Below, piece by piece: positions 30,180-40,174 of a stretch of 64,000 bases of DNA. The notes under the pieces are model-generated. The model saw only the letters and a program-made list of their open reading frames with translations. It was not told the origin of the DNA and searched no databases. The stretch lies in contig CALKXV010000005.1 of assembly GCA_938005545.1 (NCBI GenBank), positions 62,001-126,000 on the forward strand, read 5' to 3'. Position 1 is the stretch's first letter. The number at the start of each line of letters is the position of its first letter. Made by a program: the position numbers and the translations under genes. Origin of the DNA: an uncultured Paracoccaceae bacterium (GTDB taxonomy: Bacteria; Pseudomonadota; Alphaproteobacteria; Rhodobacterales; Rhodobacteraceae).

Positions 30180-32351
30180 TCAGGCGGTTTGAGGTGCCGG
30201 GATTTTTGTGCGCGCTGTTAGTGTGATCACTGCGACTATTGCGGTGGCTCCTAAAAGGTTGGGCAGCCAGGCAAGAGGCCAATAGGCTCCGACAGCACCA
30301 AGGATCAAAAGGGCGGAAGTGAAAAGGCCAATTGGGCCCTCTGAATGCCATTGGATCAGTGCATTGGTGGCGTAGATGCCGAAAAGGGCAAAGAACCCGA
30401 TTTGGATGACCTCAGTAAATTCACCCGATATCAGCGGTGTATAGGCAAAAAGAAGCGGCACGATATAAAGGCCTTTGGCGATCTTCCAGCTTTCAAATCC
30501 CGTGGCCATGGGGCGCGATCCGGCGATGCCAGCTGCGGCGAAGGCGGCAAGGCAAACCGGGGGTGTGACGTTGGAATCCTGACTTAGCCAGAAAATAATC
30601 AAATGGGCGGTCAGAAGAAAGGTGGTTTGCGCCGCTGGTTCGATCAACAACGGTCGTATGGTCACAGCGATTTCGAATGGCACGTTGCGCATCAATTCCC
30701 AAGCTTCTGCGTTTGTCATGCCGGATGCGACTTGGGCGGCAAGCGGGTGTTCGACAAGAATGAACATGCTGGCCATCGTGGGATCAGCGATGCCCGCCAC
30801 CAGTTGTTCGACGATCAACCCGTCGGCCATGATGCCTGCCAGAGCAGGGGCCGTCAGGATCGCAAGGATAATATAGGCAGCAGTCACCGGAAGGCCCATG
30901 CCCAGAACGAGACTCGCGATGGCAATCAGTACGATGGCCAGAGCAAGCGATCCTTGTGACCATTGCGCGATCATCAAAGAAAAGCCGTTGCCGACGCCCG
31001 ATGTTACGATGGCGTTGTTCATAATGCCGATGGCGGTCAAAAGGATCGCCGTCATGATCGCCGAGCGGATGCCGGTCACAAGCGCCTCGGCGATTTTGTT
31101 TGGGCCCATGTTGACCGGTTTGAACAACCCGTTCTTGGTAAGGCCTGATAAGATGCTTGTGGCCCAGGACGTTACGATCAGCGTCAGGATGGCCCAACAG
31201 GCCGCATAGGACGGAGTGACGCCGGTGAGGAGCAGCCAGATCATCACAGTCAGCGGCAGAACGAAGACCAGCCCGCCGGACAGCATTTTGCCCCAGTCAA
31301 CGGTCAGGTCGATGTCTGCGCCGGCGTCGTACTTTACGGCTTCGATCCGAACGATGAAGGCGACGGACATGAAATAGAGCAGGGCGGGCACAACCGAAAC
31401 GGCGACGATGGTGCCATAGGGGATCGACGTATAGCTGGCCATGACGAAAGCGCCTGCGCCCATGATGGGTGGCATCAACTGGCCGCCGGTCGAAGCAGCG
31501 GCTTCTACGCCACCGGCAAATTGGGGGCGAAACCCGTTTGATTTCATCAAGGGAATGGTGATCACACCGGTAGAGGCCGTGTTGGCGACTGCCGAACCTG
31601 AGATTGTGCCCGTCAAAGCCGAGGACAAGACGGCGACGAAGGCCGCGCCGCCTTTGATGCGACCCGCGACGACTTTTGAGATCTCGATGACGAAATTGCT
31701 GGCTCCTGAGACGACCAGAAAGCCGCCGAAAATCATGAACAGCGTGATGTTGGTCACGGATATTGTGCCGAGGATGCCGAACATGCCTTCGTCGTTGTAA
31801 AGCGTGCGGAACAGAACGTCGTTTAGGGGTAGGCTGGCAGACCGGAAGACACCCGGCAGCATGGTGCCAAGGAACAAAATATAGCTGAGAGACAACAGGA
31901 TCAGGATCGGAATGACCCAGCCTGAAACCCTGCGGGATAAGTCAATACAGGCGAAGATCAGCAACAGGCCTGCCGCCCAATCGATCGTGCGGAACTGCCA
32001 ACCAGAACCCGTAACCGCAAGAGATCGTTCCATAAGTCCGTTCTCGGCACCCGCAATCCAACAGGCCGAGGCGGCGATCAAAAGGCCATAAATAACGTCA
32101 ACCACCCAAGCCCATCTTTGGTTGGATCGATTGCCCCAAGGGCTGTACGTGACGGATGCCAAAAATGCGAAACCGCCGAAGTGAATGGCGTTTTGCCAAA
32201 ACCCGGGTTCGAGCAGATAGACATTGGTTGCGACGTGCCAGATGGCAAAACAAAGGGCGAATAGAAGAATGAGGTGGCGCGGACTCAGCGGACCAGACAA
32301 GTCCAAGACATCGGCACGCGGGCCTGGCCCGTCAGTTGCAAGCTGGTTCAT
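30180..32351 (-). CDS. TRAP transporter fused permease (TAXI-associated DctQM)
   Basis: About 20 TM segments; SGSAVANTASTGVITIPLMKSNGFRPQFAGGVEAAASTGGQLMPPIMGAGAFVMA. Confidence 0.92.
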   Translation of the reverse strand: MNQLATDGPGPRADVLDLSGPLSPRHLILLFALCFAIWHVATNVYLLEPGFWQNAIHFGGFAFLASVTYSPWGNRSNQRWAWVVDVIYGLLIAASACWIAGAENGLMERSLAVTGSGWQFRTIDWAAGLLLIFACIDLSRRVSGWVIPILILLSLSYILFLGTMLPGVFRSASLPLNDVLFRTLYNDEGMFGILGTISVTNITLFMIFGGFLVVSGASNFVIEISKVVAGRIKGGAAFVAVLSSALTGTISGSAVANTASTGVITIPLMKSNGFRPQFAGGVEAAASTGGQLMPPIMGAGAFVMASYTSIPYGTIVAVSVVPALLYFMSVAFIVRIEAVKYDAGADIDLTVDWGKMLSGGLVFVLPLTVMIWLLLTGVTPSYAACWAILTLIVTSWATSILSGLTKNGLFKPVNMGPNKIAEALVTGIRSAIMTAILLTAIGIMNNAIVTSGVGNGFSLMIAQWSQGSLALAIVLIAIASLVLGMGLPVTAAYIILAILTAPALAGIMADGLIVEQLVAGIADPTMASMFILVEHPLAAQVASGMTNAEAWELMRNVPFEIAVTIRPLLIEPAAQTTFLLTAHLIIFWLSQDSNVTPPVCLAAFAAAGIAGSRPMATGFESWKIAKGLYIVPLLFAYTPLISGEFTEVIQIGFFALFGIYATNALIQWHSEGPIGLFTSALLILGAVGAYWPLAWLPNLLGATAIVAVITLTARTKIPAPQTA

Positions 32352-32370
32352 CTTTCCCCCAAGAAATAGT

Positions 32371-32399
32371 AAGGGCCGCCACCGATTGGGGCGGCCCTT
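32371..32399 (-). promoter_or_regulatory. Intercistronic stem-loop between TAXI solute-binding gene and TRAP permease
   Basis: AAGGGCCGCC-accgattgg-GGCGGCCCTT: perfect 10-bp stem, 9-nt loop. Confidence 0.8.
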
Positions 32400-32414
32400 T
32401 CGGAACTTTTGAAC

Positions 32415-33410
32415 TTACTCGGCGATCAAACTTGCCGGGATGTCCAAGCCGATTTCTTTGTAGTAGCGCGCCGCGCCGGGGTGCAAAGGTGCTGGCAGGC
32501 CAGCCATGGACTTTTCAACAGCCATTGCCTTGGTGGCTGGGTGGATCGCCTGCAAGAAAGGCAGGTTTTCGTACATGGTTTTCGTCAGCAGATAGACGTG
32601 GTTTTCGTCAACACTGGCATTCACAGCCAGAAAGTTTGGCTGTGCAATGGTCTGGACGTCTTTGTCCTGACCGGGGTAGGTGCCCGCTGCAATTGTGTAA
32701 GGCACCCAAAGGTTGCGTCCGCCGTCCATCTTGGCGGCCTGTTCTTCAGTGACGTCTAGAATGGTGAACTTGCCTTGGTTCGATGCCATCAATTTCGTCA
32801 GCGCGCCCGTTGGGGGACCCGACGGGATACCCGCCGCAACCGCCTGACCGTTGGCCAAAGCATCCGCGGTTGGGCCATATCCTGCATCGACAAGTGTAAA
32901 GTCCTTGGCCACATCAAGACCAAGACCCGACAACAGAACCGTGTTCGATCCGATTGTCCCTGAGTTCTGACGCCCCATACCCGCAGATTTTCCTTTGAGC
33001 GGGATCAGGTCTTCGACAGTGCCGGTTTTGGCCATATCGACGGGAACAACAAATTGTTCGACGTTCTGCCAAAGCATTGTAACCGAGCGTAAGTTTGTTT
33101 GAGGTTCAGTGACCGGGCCAGTGCCCGTTGCTGCATAAGACCCGAAAAGGCCCTGCAAAATGGCAAAATCAGCGGTGCCTGCGCCAAGTGCCTGAACGTT
33201 TGCGCCGGACCCAGCCGAGTTGACAGCCGTAAGCGAGAATTTCTCTTTTGGCAGCAGCTTGACCTTCGACAAAGTCGAGATCGCGGTGCCGACGGGATGA
33301 TAAGTTCCGCCCGTGGATGCAGTGTTCAGGACATAATCTGTGCTTTGGGCAAAAGCCGCGCCAGACGTGACAAGTGCCGCACTCAGCGTGAGCGCTTTCA
33401 ACATATTCAT
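32415..33410 (-). CDS. TAXI family TRAP transporter solute-binding protein
   Basis: Signal peptide; YVLNTASTGGTYHPVGTAISTL, LQGLFGSYAATGTG, KGKSAGMGRQNSGT. Confidence 0.92.
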   Translation of the reverse strand: MNMLKALTLSAALVTSGAAFAQSTDYVLNTASTGGTYHPVGTAISTLSKVKLLPKEKFSLTAVNSAGSGANVQALGAGTADFAILQGLFGSYAATGTGPVTEPQTNLRSVTMLWQNVEQFVVPVDMAKTGTVEDLIPLKGKSAGMGRQNSGTIGSNTVLLSGLGLDVAKDFTLVDAGYGPTADALANGQAVAAGIPSGPPTGALTKLMASNQGKFTILDVTEEQAAKMDGGRNLWVPYTIAAGTYPGQDKDVQTIAQPNFLAVNASVDENHVYLLTKTMYENLPFLQAIHPATKAMAVEKSMAGLPAPLHPGAARYYKEIGLDIPASLIAE

Positions 33411-33550
33411 GATGGTTCCTCCCAGAAACGGTGCCGGTAACCGGCTTGATCTTAGATGCGTAACTTTGCGTTTCTGCGCCGAAAAAGACAACGCAGAACG
33501 TTGAAAAATCACTTTGCGGAGTTCCGCAGGCTAGATCAACCACTTCTAGT

Positions 33551-34747
33551 TCACTGACTTGCGAGGCCCGTTTTATTGTCGAGGAAGAATTGTGTGAAAA
33601 TCGGGCTTGCGGCTGCTCCGATGGCACGTGCATTTCGCCCAACCGACCCGGTTTCGATTCGGGGCGAATTTAGCCCACGGATGTCTTGGTTTGCGAGGTA
33701 ACGCCGTGTGCGATTTGCCAGGTCTTCGCGCACACTTGCGGGGAACGAACCGTCGATCAGGATGGTTTCGAAGTCGATTACAGAACAAGCCGACAGCGAA
33801 GCTTTGGCCAATTCTTGCGCTGTTTGCCCAAGCCAAGGGTCAACATAACGCGCGAAAGAAGACCAATCTTCGGGTGTTTCCAAGAGCCGTGCGGGGTCAA
33901 TTCCGGCTTCGCTTAGGCGTGCTTGCAACAATTGTAGCGACGCGACATCGACCAATTGGCGGCTTTCGCCTTTGGGGCCCGTGCTCCGCAGAGACCCCAG
34001 GGCTCCGGCGTTGCCCTGTTTGCCTTCATACACGCTATCACCCAGAACGATGCCGCCGCCAATGAACGACCCGACAAAGAAGTACGCATAGTCGTCAAAT
34101 TCCTTCCCGCGACCATAAAGATGTTCGGCCCGGCAGCCAGCGGTTGCATCATTGACCAAGACAACCGGCAAAGAACTGAAAGCGGCGACTTCGTCAGTGA
34201 AATCGACACCGTTCCAGAGCTTTAGGTGGTTCTGATCAGAGCCTTTCCAAATTTCGTAAGGCGCAGCAATGCCGATACCGCAGAGTCGGCTTCTAAGTCT
34301 TGGTTCCAGTGTATCGATGAATTTTTCGGTCGCTGTGCGGAACAGGTCAAAGATCGGCTCAGGCGCTGGCGTGTCATACGACATGTTTTCTTGCGCGCGC
34401 ACCCCGCCGCAAAGATCCAACAAAAGAATATCGGCGCTTTGTCGTCCGATTTTCATCCCGATTGCAAATCCACCATCGGGGCAAAGCTGCATCGGAACGG
34501 AGGGCTTGCCGACACGGCCTTTGACCGGTTCGCCGCGCATGATGATACCGTCTGTTTCCAGTTTGCGCAGAATGATCGAAACTGTTTGCGGCGACAGACC
34601 GGTGCGACGTGCCATATCGCTTCCGGCCATCGGGCCAAAGCGCAAAAGCACCGACAAAAGCAGGCGTTCGTTGTAGTTGCGCAAACCCCGTTGATTTACG
34701 CCCCCGGCCAGTTCCTTGATGGTTGTCCCGTCCACGAGCGCGATCAT
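33551..34747 (-). CDS. ROK family transcriptional regulator
   Basis: N-terminal HTH (MAGSDMARRTGLSPQTVSIILRKLETDGII) and ROK domain (LVNDATAGCRAEHLYG, FVGSFIGGGIVLGD); start could be 34798. Confidence 0.88.
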   Translation of the reverse strand: MIALVDGTTIKELAGGVNQRGLRNYNERLLLSVLLRFGPMAGSDMARRTGLSPQTVSIILRKLETDGIIMRGEPVKGRVGKPSVPMQLCPDGGFAIGMKIGRQSADILLLDLCGGVRAQENMSYDTPAPEPIFDLFRTATEKFIDTLEPRLRSRLCGIGIAAPYEIWKGSDQNHLKLWNGVDFTDEVAAFSSLPVVLVNDATAGCRAEHLYGRGKEFDDYAYFFVGSFIGGGIVLGDSVYEGKQGNAGALGSLRSTGPKGESRQLVDVASLQLLQARLSEAGIDPARLLETPEDWSSFARYVDPWLGQTAQELAKASLSACSVIDFETILIDGSFPASVREDLANRTRRYLANQDIRGLNSPRIETGSVGRNARAIGAAASPIFTQFFLDNKTGLASQ

Positions 34748-34902
34748 ACCCTTACCTTTGTTGGAGGCAAGAATGCGTTGGTCGAATTTATAAATCAACT
34801 TTATTTATTAATTGACAAAGCTGACTAGAATCGCATTTCCTACGGGTATCCAGCGACGTTGGATCAAACAAAACCCCGTGTTTTCGGGACTGGGAGGATA
34901 CC

Positions 34903-35922
34903 ATGAAAAAACTGATTGCAAGCGCGATGCTTGCCCTTGTGGGCGCGACCGGCGTTGCTCAAGCAGACGGACATGCTGTTTCGGCGTGCCTGATCACCAA
35001 GACAGACACCAACCCGTTTTTCGTCAAAATGCGCGAAGGCGCTTTGGCCAAAGCGGAAGAACTGGGCGTAAACCTGTCCACATTTGCTGGTAAGGTCGAC
35101 GGCGACCACGAAACCCAAGTGGCCGCGATTGAAACCTGCATTGCAAATGGCGCAAAAGGCATTTTGCTGACAGCTTCTGACACAGCGTCAATCGTGCCCG
35201 TGGTTCAACAGGCGCGCGACGCGGGCCTTTTGGTTATCGCTTTGGATACACCACTTGAGCCTCTGGACGCAGCAGACATGACGTTTGCGACCGACAACTT
35301 CTTGGCCGGTAAGCTGATTGGTCAATGGGCCTTGGCAGCAATGGGCGACAATGCGGCAAACGCGAAGATCGCTACGCTGGATTTGAACGTAAGCCAGCCG
35401 ACCGTCGACGTGTTGCGCAACCAAGGCTTCCTGGAAGGTTTCGGTATTGATCTTGGCAACCCGAATGTCATCGGCGACGAAAGCGATCCGCGCATTGTGG
35501 GCAGTGACGTAACCGACGGCAACGAAGAAGGTGGTCGCCGCGCAATGGAGAATCTGTTGGCTAAAGACCCAACGATCAACGTTGTGCATACCATCAACGA
35601 ACCAGCCGCTGCCGGTGCCTATGAAGCGCTAAAGGCAATCGGTCGCGAAAACGATGTGCTGATCGTTTCAGTTGATGGCGGTTGCCCTGGCATCGCCAAC
35701 GTTAAAGACGGCGTTATTGGCGCGACGTCGCAGCAGTACCCGCTTTTGATGGCGTCGCTTGGTATTGAGGCGATTGCAGCTTGGGCCAAAGACGGCACGA
35801 AGCCAGCAGCGACCGATGGCAAAGACTTCTTTGACACCGGCGTTTCGCTGGTAACTGATCAGCCTGCTGCTGGTGTTGAAAGCATCGACACCGCCAAAGG
35901 CACCGAGCTTTGCTGGGGTTGA
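34903..35922 (+). CDS. Sugar ABC transporter substrate-binding protein (FrcB/RbsB-like)
   Basis: Signal peptide; [30 protein letters not shown]. Confidence 0.9.
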   Translation: MKKLIASAMLALVGATGVAQADGHAVSACLITKTDTNPFFVKMREGALAKAEELGVNLSTFAGKVDGDHETQVAAIETCIANGAKGILLTASDTASIVPVVQQARDAGLLVIALDTPLEPLDAADMTFATDNFLAGKLIGQWALAAMGDNAANAKIATLDLNVSQPTVDVLRNQGFLEGFGIDLGNPNVIGDESDPRIVGSDVTDGNEEGGRRAMENLLAKDPTINVVHTINEPAAAGAYEALKAIGRENDVLIVSVDGGCPGIANVKDGVIGATSQQYPLLMASLGIEAIAAWAKDGTKPAATDGKDFFDTGVSLVTDQPAAGVESIDTAKGTELCWG

Positions 35923-35953
35923 TCTGAACGAACGGTCACCGCAGACTGTGTTT

Positions 35954-35981
35954 ATGGGGGCAGGCCTCGGCTTGCCCCCAT
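35954..35981 (+). terminator. Stem-loop plus T-run between substrate-binding and permease genes
   Basis: ATGGGGGCA-ggcctcggct-TGCCCCCAT followed by TTTTTC. Confidence 0.8.
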
Positions 35982-36030
35982 TTTTCTGACCTAGGCTAAG
36001 GTTTGGGCGGAAAACGAGGGGGAAGAATAC

Positions 36031-37092
36031 ATGTCCGAAAATTACGAAGCTGGCGTGGACGAAGCCGACGCCAATGTTGTGCATTTCGAAGATGCTCACA
36101 AAGGTTTCGTTGGCAAGTTCCATCACGCGCTCCACACAACGCCTGCGCTGGTTCCGCTGATTGTCCTTGTCGCTTCCATTGCGATTTTCGGAATGTTGCT
36201 GGGGTCAAAGTTCTTCTCGCCCTTTGCGCTGACCCTCATTCTGCAACAGGTTCAAATCGTTGGTGTTTTGGCCGCTGCGCAAAGTTTGATAATCTTAACG
36301 GCGGGCATTGATCTAAGCGTCGGAGCCATTGCGGTTTTATGTTCGGTCATCATGGGGCAAGCCACGTTTCGCTACGGGTTGCCTGTGGGCATTTCCATAC
36401 CGCTTGGTTTGTTGGCGGGTACGTTGATCGGGGCTTGCAATGGCTGGTTGGTCGCCCGCGTTAAACTGCCGCCATTTATTGCGACGCTGGGCATGTGGCA
36501 GATCGTTCTGGCCGCGAATTATATCTTTTCGGCAAATGAAACCATTCGCTCGCAAGACATTGCGACAGAAGCCCCAGCGCTGCAATTCTTTGGAACGCAA
36601 ATAAAATTCGCGGGTGCGACGTTTACCTTTGGTGTGATCTTCATGATCTTACTGGTGATCGTCTTATCCTATGTATTGCGGCAAACCGCGTGGGGGCGGC
36701 ATGTCTATGCGGTGGGCGATGACCCAGAAGCCGCCGAATTGGCCGGCGTCAACGTCAGTCGTACCCTAATCCAAGTCTATGCTTTGGTCGGCCTGATTTG
36801 CGCCTTTGCCGCTTGGGTCATGATCGGGCGCTTCGGCTCGGTTTCACCTTCGGCGACAACGGGCGTCATTGGTAACATTCAGTCGATTACGGCCGTTGTG
36901 ATCGGTGGCATTTCGCTGTTCGGCGGGCGAGGTTCGATCATGGGGGCGCTGTTCGGTGCGCTGATCGTGGGGGTCTTTGAATTGGGCCTGCGTATGTATG
37001 GGGCAGACCCGCAGTGGACGTTCATGTTCATCGGCGTTCTGATCATCGCCGCGACAACTGTGGATCAGTGGATCAGAAAGGTAGCCGCGTGA
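36031..37092 (+). CDS. Sugar ABC transporter permease (FrcC/RbsC-like)
   Basis: LTAGIDLSVGAIAVLCSVIMG, VARVKLPPFIATLGMWQIVLAANYI. Confidence 0.92.
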   Translation: MSENYEAGVDEADANVVHFEDAHKGFVGKFHHALHTTPALVPLIVLVASIAIFGMLLGSKFFSPFALTLILQQVQIVGVLAAAQSLIILTAGIDLSVGAIAVLCSVIMGQATFRYGLPVGISIPLGLLAGTLIGACNGWLVARVKLPPFIATLGMWQIVLAANYIFSANETIRSQDIATEAPALQFFGTQIKFAGATFTFGVIFMILLVIVLSYVLRQTAWGRHVYAVGDDPEAAELAGVNVSRTLIQVYALVGLICAFAAWVMIGRFGSVSPSATTGVIGNIQSITAVVIGGISLFGGRGSIMGALFGALIVGVFELGLRMYGADPQWTFMFIGVLIIAATTVDQWIRKVAA

Positions 37093-37853
37093 TGGAGCCG
37101 ATACTTGAAGGGCACGGATTGACCAAACGCTATGGCCGTGTGACAGCATTGGACAATTGCGATTTCGACCTGATGCCGGGCGAAATCTTGGGCGTGATCG
37201 GCGACAACGGGGCAGGCAAGTCAACATTGATCAAGGCGATCTCGGGCGCCGTTGTTCCTGACGAAGGCCAGGTGAAGTTGGAGGGTGAAAATATTGCCTT
37301 CCGTTCTCCTATTGAGGCGCGCGAAGCTGGGATCGAGACCGTGTACCAGACGCTTGCCATGTCGCCTGCATTGTCAATTTCCGACAATATGTTCATGGGT
37401 CGCGAGATTCGCAAACCCGGAATCCGAGGTAAAATCTTTCGCCAACTTGACCGCAAACGGATGGAAGACGAGGCGCGGTCGAAATTGTCGGAACTTGGAC
37501 TTTTGACCATTCAGAACATCAATCAAGCCGTTGAAACCCTGTCAGGTGGTCAACGTCAAGGTGTTGCTGTGGCACGTGCGGCGGCCTTCGGCAGCCGGGT
37601 GATTATCTTGGATGAACCGACGGCGGCCTTGGGCGTCAAGGAAAGCCGTCGGGTGCTGGAACTGATCCTGGACGTGAAAGCGCGTGGAATTCCGATCATC
37701 CTGATCAGTCACAACATGCCCCATGTCTTCGAAGTGGCCGACCGCATCCACGTGCACCGTTTGGGCAAACGCCTTTGTGTGATTGATCCCAAGGACTACA
37801 CGATGTCAGATGCCGTGGCCTTTATGACGGGTGCGAAACCTGCGCCGTCCTGA
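37092..37853 (+). CDS. Sugar ABC transporter ATP-binding protein (FrcA-like)
   Basis: GVIGDNGAGKSTLIKAISG Walker A, LSGGQRQGVAVARA signature, VIILDEPTAALGVKES. Confidence 0.93.
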   Translation: MEPILEGHGLTKRYGRVTALDNCDFDLMPGEILGVIGDNGAGKSTLIKAISGAVVPDEGQVKLEGENIAFRSPIEAREAGIETVYQTLAMSPALSISDNMFMGREIRKPGIRGKIFRQLDRKRMEDEARSKLSELGLLTIQNINQAVETLSGGQRQGVAVARAAAFGSRVIILDEPTAALGVKESRRVLELILDVKARGIPIILISHNMPHVFEVADRIHVHRLGKRLCVIDPKDYTMSDAVAFMTGAKPAPS

Positions 37854-37856
37854 CGT

Positions 37857-38267
37857 CTAAAACGCAACGCCGGAAATCAAGATAATGTTGGCATAGGGCG
37901 TCACCTCACCGGTGCGAATGATGGCGCGGGACATTGCGGTGCGGCGTTTGAAATCGTCATGAGACGGGCGGTGGGTCTCAATTGGGACGTCAGTGGCTTC
38001 GGCCCATTTGGCAAGAACACGATCAAACCTGCCGACCAACGTGTCACTTGCTTCTTTTGCAAAGACCGCGCCTTCAATCACCAATTCCTCGGCCAGTGCG
38101 TCCAAAACGACCCAAAGGCTGGGCGTGCCGGGCGTGATCGAAAGGTCGATCACCTCAACACCGGGCGGGCAGGGCAGGCCAGCATCACAAACGGTGATTT
38201 CGTCCATATGCCCCAGCCGTGCGACCAATGCGGAAAGATCGCGGTTCAATAAATTTGTGCGTTTCAT
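37857..38267 (-). CDS. RbsD/FucU family sugar mutarotase/pyranase
   Basis: ALVARLGHMDEITVCDAGLPCPPGVEVIDLSITPGTPSL, TGEVTPYANIILISGVAF. Confidence 0.9.
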   Translation of the reverse strand: MKRTNLLNRDLSALVARLGHMDEITVCDAGLPCPPGVEVIDLSITPGTPSLWVVLDALAEELVIEGAVFAKEASDTLVGRFDRVLAKWAEATDVPIETHRPSHDDFKRRTAMSRAIIRTGEVTPYANIILISGVAF

Positions 38268-38306
38268 ATTGGAGAAACTTTGCACGAACTCCATCGCCTG
38301 TGATAG

Positions 38307-39287
38307 TCAAATTCGCGGTTTTGCCCGTGATGGAAGATACTCGATCCCTGCAGCCCCGACGATCAATACGACTGCGCCCCAATGCGCCAAGGGCAACGTT
38401 TCTTCCGGCAGGAAAATCGAAGCGGAAATGACGGCAACAACGACTTCTGCCAGCAAAAGCAACCCAACCCGACCCGGAAACAGGAATTGACTTGCCCAGA
38501 AGATCATTACCAGTGCCGGTAAAATGCCAAAGATTGAAATCAGCACGCCAAGCGTGACCGTGGGGCCAAAGTTTGCAGAATTAGGCCAGGCCGTACCGCC
38601 AATCAAAGCACCGATCACCAAGGCGACCAAAGCCACACTGATAAATTGTACGCAAAGCATCGCAGCCAATGGCGCTTTGCCTGATTTCTTCATCATTGCC
38701 GTTGAAATCGCCCATGCCCAGCCTGAAAAGAACGCCAAGACATCGCCAAGGTTCTGCGAATATCCCTGTTCGCCCCATAGCAATATGGACAACCCCAAGA
38801 GGCTACACGCGATGGCAACCCATCTGCGCCAATCGGCACGTTCGCCCAGCCAGTAAACGCCAATCAACGTTGCCCAGACCGGCATCAAATAGAACAACAT
38901 CGTGGCACGAATGACCGAGGTTTGGGTCAAGGAGACGCCGTAAAGCGCAAGTGCAAGGCCCGCGACGAACCCGACGCCAAGCGCATATCTCCAATGACCG
39001 GCTTGGCGGCGCCACGTTGCAAGAGCCCAAAGGGCGGTCAAAAGGCCCGCGGGAGCATTCAAAAGCACAATGATCATAGCCCCGTCGGTGCCCGTTGCTT
39101 CCAAGTACCTGACGGGTATCCAATAAAGTCCCCAAAGCGCTGCACCGAACAGCACGGCTAAGGATGCAAGTTGAGTGCTGGGCGCGATAGCCAAGGGGAA
39201 GCATCCTTTTGGGGCGGTGTCGGCAATGCCTGCCACAAAGCTATGGCCGCCACGAAATTTCAACCCGTTTATCGCGTGTGAATTCAC
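38307..39287 (-). CDS. DMT/EamA family transporter
   Basis: 10-TM EamA-like; true start probably downstream of 39287. Confidence 0.8.
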   Translation of the reverse strand: MNSHAINGLKFRGGHSFVAGIADTAPKGCFPLAIAPSTQLASLAVLFGAALWGLYWIPVRYLEATGTDGAMIIVLLNAPAGLLTALWALATWRRQAGHWRYALGVGFVAGLALALYGVSLTQTSVIRATMLFYLMPVWATLIGVYWLGERADWRRWVAIACSLLGLSILLWGEQGYSQNLGDVLAFFSGWAWAISTAMMKKSGKAPLAAMLCVQFISVALVALVIGALIGGTAWPNSANFGPTVTLGVLISIFGILPALVMIFWASQFLFPGRVGLLLLAEVVVAVISASIFLPEETLPLAHWGAVVLIVGAAGIEYLPSRAKPRI

Positions 39288-39565
39288 AGACCTTGCGCGG
39301 ATCAGCGCTTTGTTTGGCTGCCGGGCTCATGCGGCGCAGGCTGTGCCGCCAAAGGAGAGGTTCGGCGACTTTGTCGAACACACTATGACTTTCTTGGTAA
39401 GCCCTTGGATTATTGATGAGAATGGAGGAATCGCTCTGCGGCGAACGGTGCCCAAAGTAGCCTTTGCAGAGCCTTTGAGCTATACCCATGAAAGTGGTTA
39501 TCGAACCGCTAAAACCGGCTTTCTTTTCAGGGGGTTAACGGGAATTTCAACACAAATATGCGAAA

Positions 39566-39641
<76 letters not shown>

Positions 39642-39713
39642 ATCCGAGATGGCGCGGGATCGTCCGCGCCACGCCGAGTTACTGTTTCGCGCTTTGTGGC
39701 GCAAGGGAAAACG

Positions 39714-40040
39714 TTAGGTTTCGTCTTCCGATGCCACGTCTGCAATTTCGTCGAGCGAGACATTTTCTTCTTCGACGTCGTCGTCCAGCACGTCATCGCC
39801 CAAATCGACATCCGCATCATCTTCGTCGTCTTCCAGAACAATTTCTTCTTCCACGACGTCTTCTTCTTTTTTGGCTGCGGCGTCAGCTTTGTCAGCCGAA
39901 AGGCTGCGTTTGCCTTTTCCGGCGTCCAAAACAACTGGTTCGCCTGTATAAGGGCTGACGATTGGATCTTTGTTCAGGTCATAAAACCGTTTGCCTGTCG
40001 TGGGGCAAATCCGCTTTGTCCCCCATTCATCTTTGGGCAT
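39714..40040 (-). CDS. TIGR02300 / FYDLN acid domain protein
   Basis: KRICPTTGKRFYDLNKDPIVSPYTGEPV followed by Asp/Glu-rich tail. Confidence 0.92.
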   Translation of the reverse strand: MPKDEWGTKRICPTTGKRFYDLNKDPIVSPYTGEPVVLDAGKGKRSLSADKADAAAKKEEDVVEEEIVLEDDEDDADVDLGDDVLDDDVEEENVSLDEIADVASEDET

Positions 40041-40174
40041 GTCCGTTACTTTCCTGAATGTCTATTGAGTGGGCGGCAATTGCCATAACTTGAGCCCACT
40101 GTCAAAGGCTTTTGGGAGGCTGGTGTCTGACTTTTCGCGGCGTTAGGCTCCTGACAGGGCAAGAGGCGCGAAAG

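Noticed and set aside
39730-39900. Repetitive cgtcgtc/ttcttc-rich stretch as a simple-sequence repeat or CRISPR-like array
   Set aside because: Explained by the Asp/Glu-rich tail of the FYDLN-domain protein; no regular spacing
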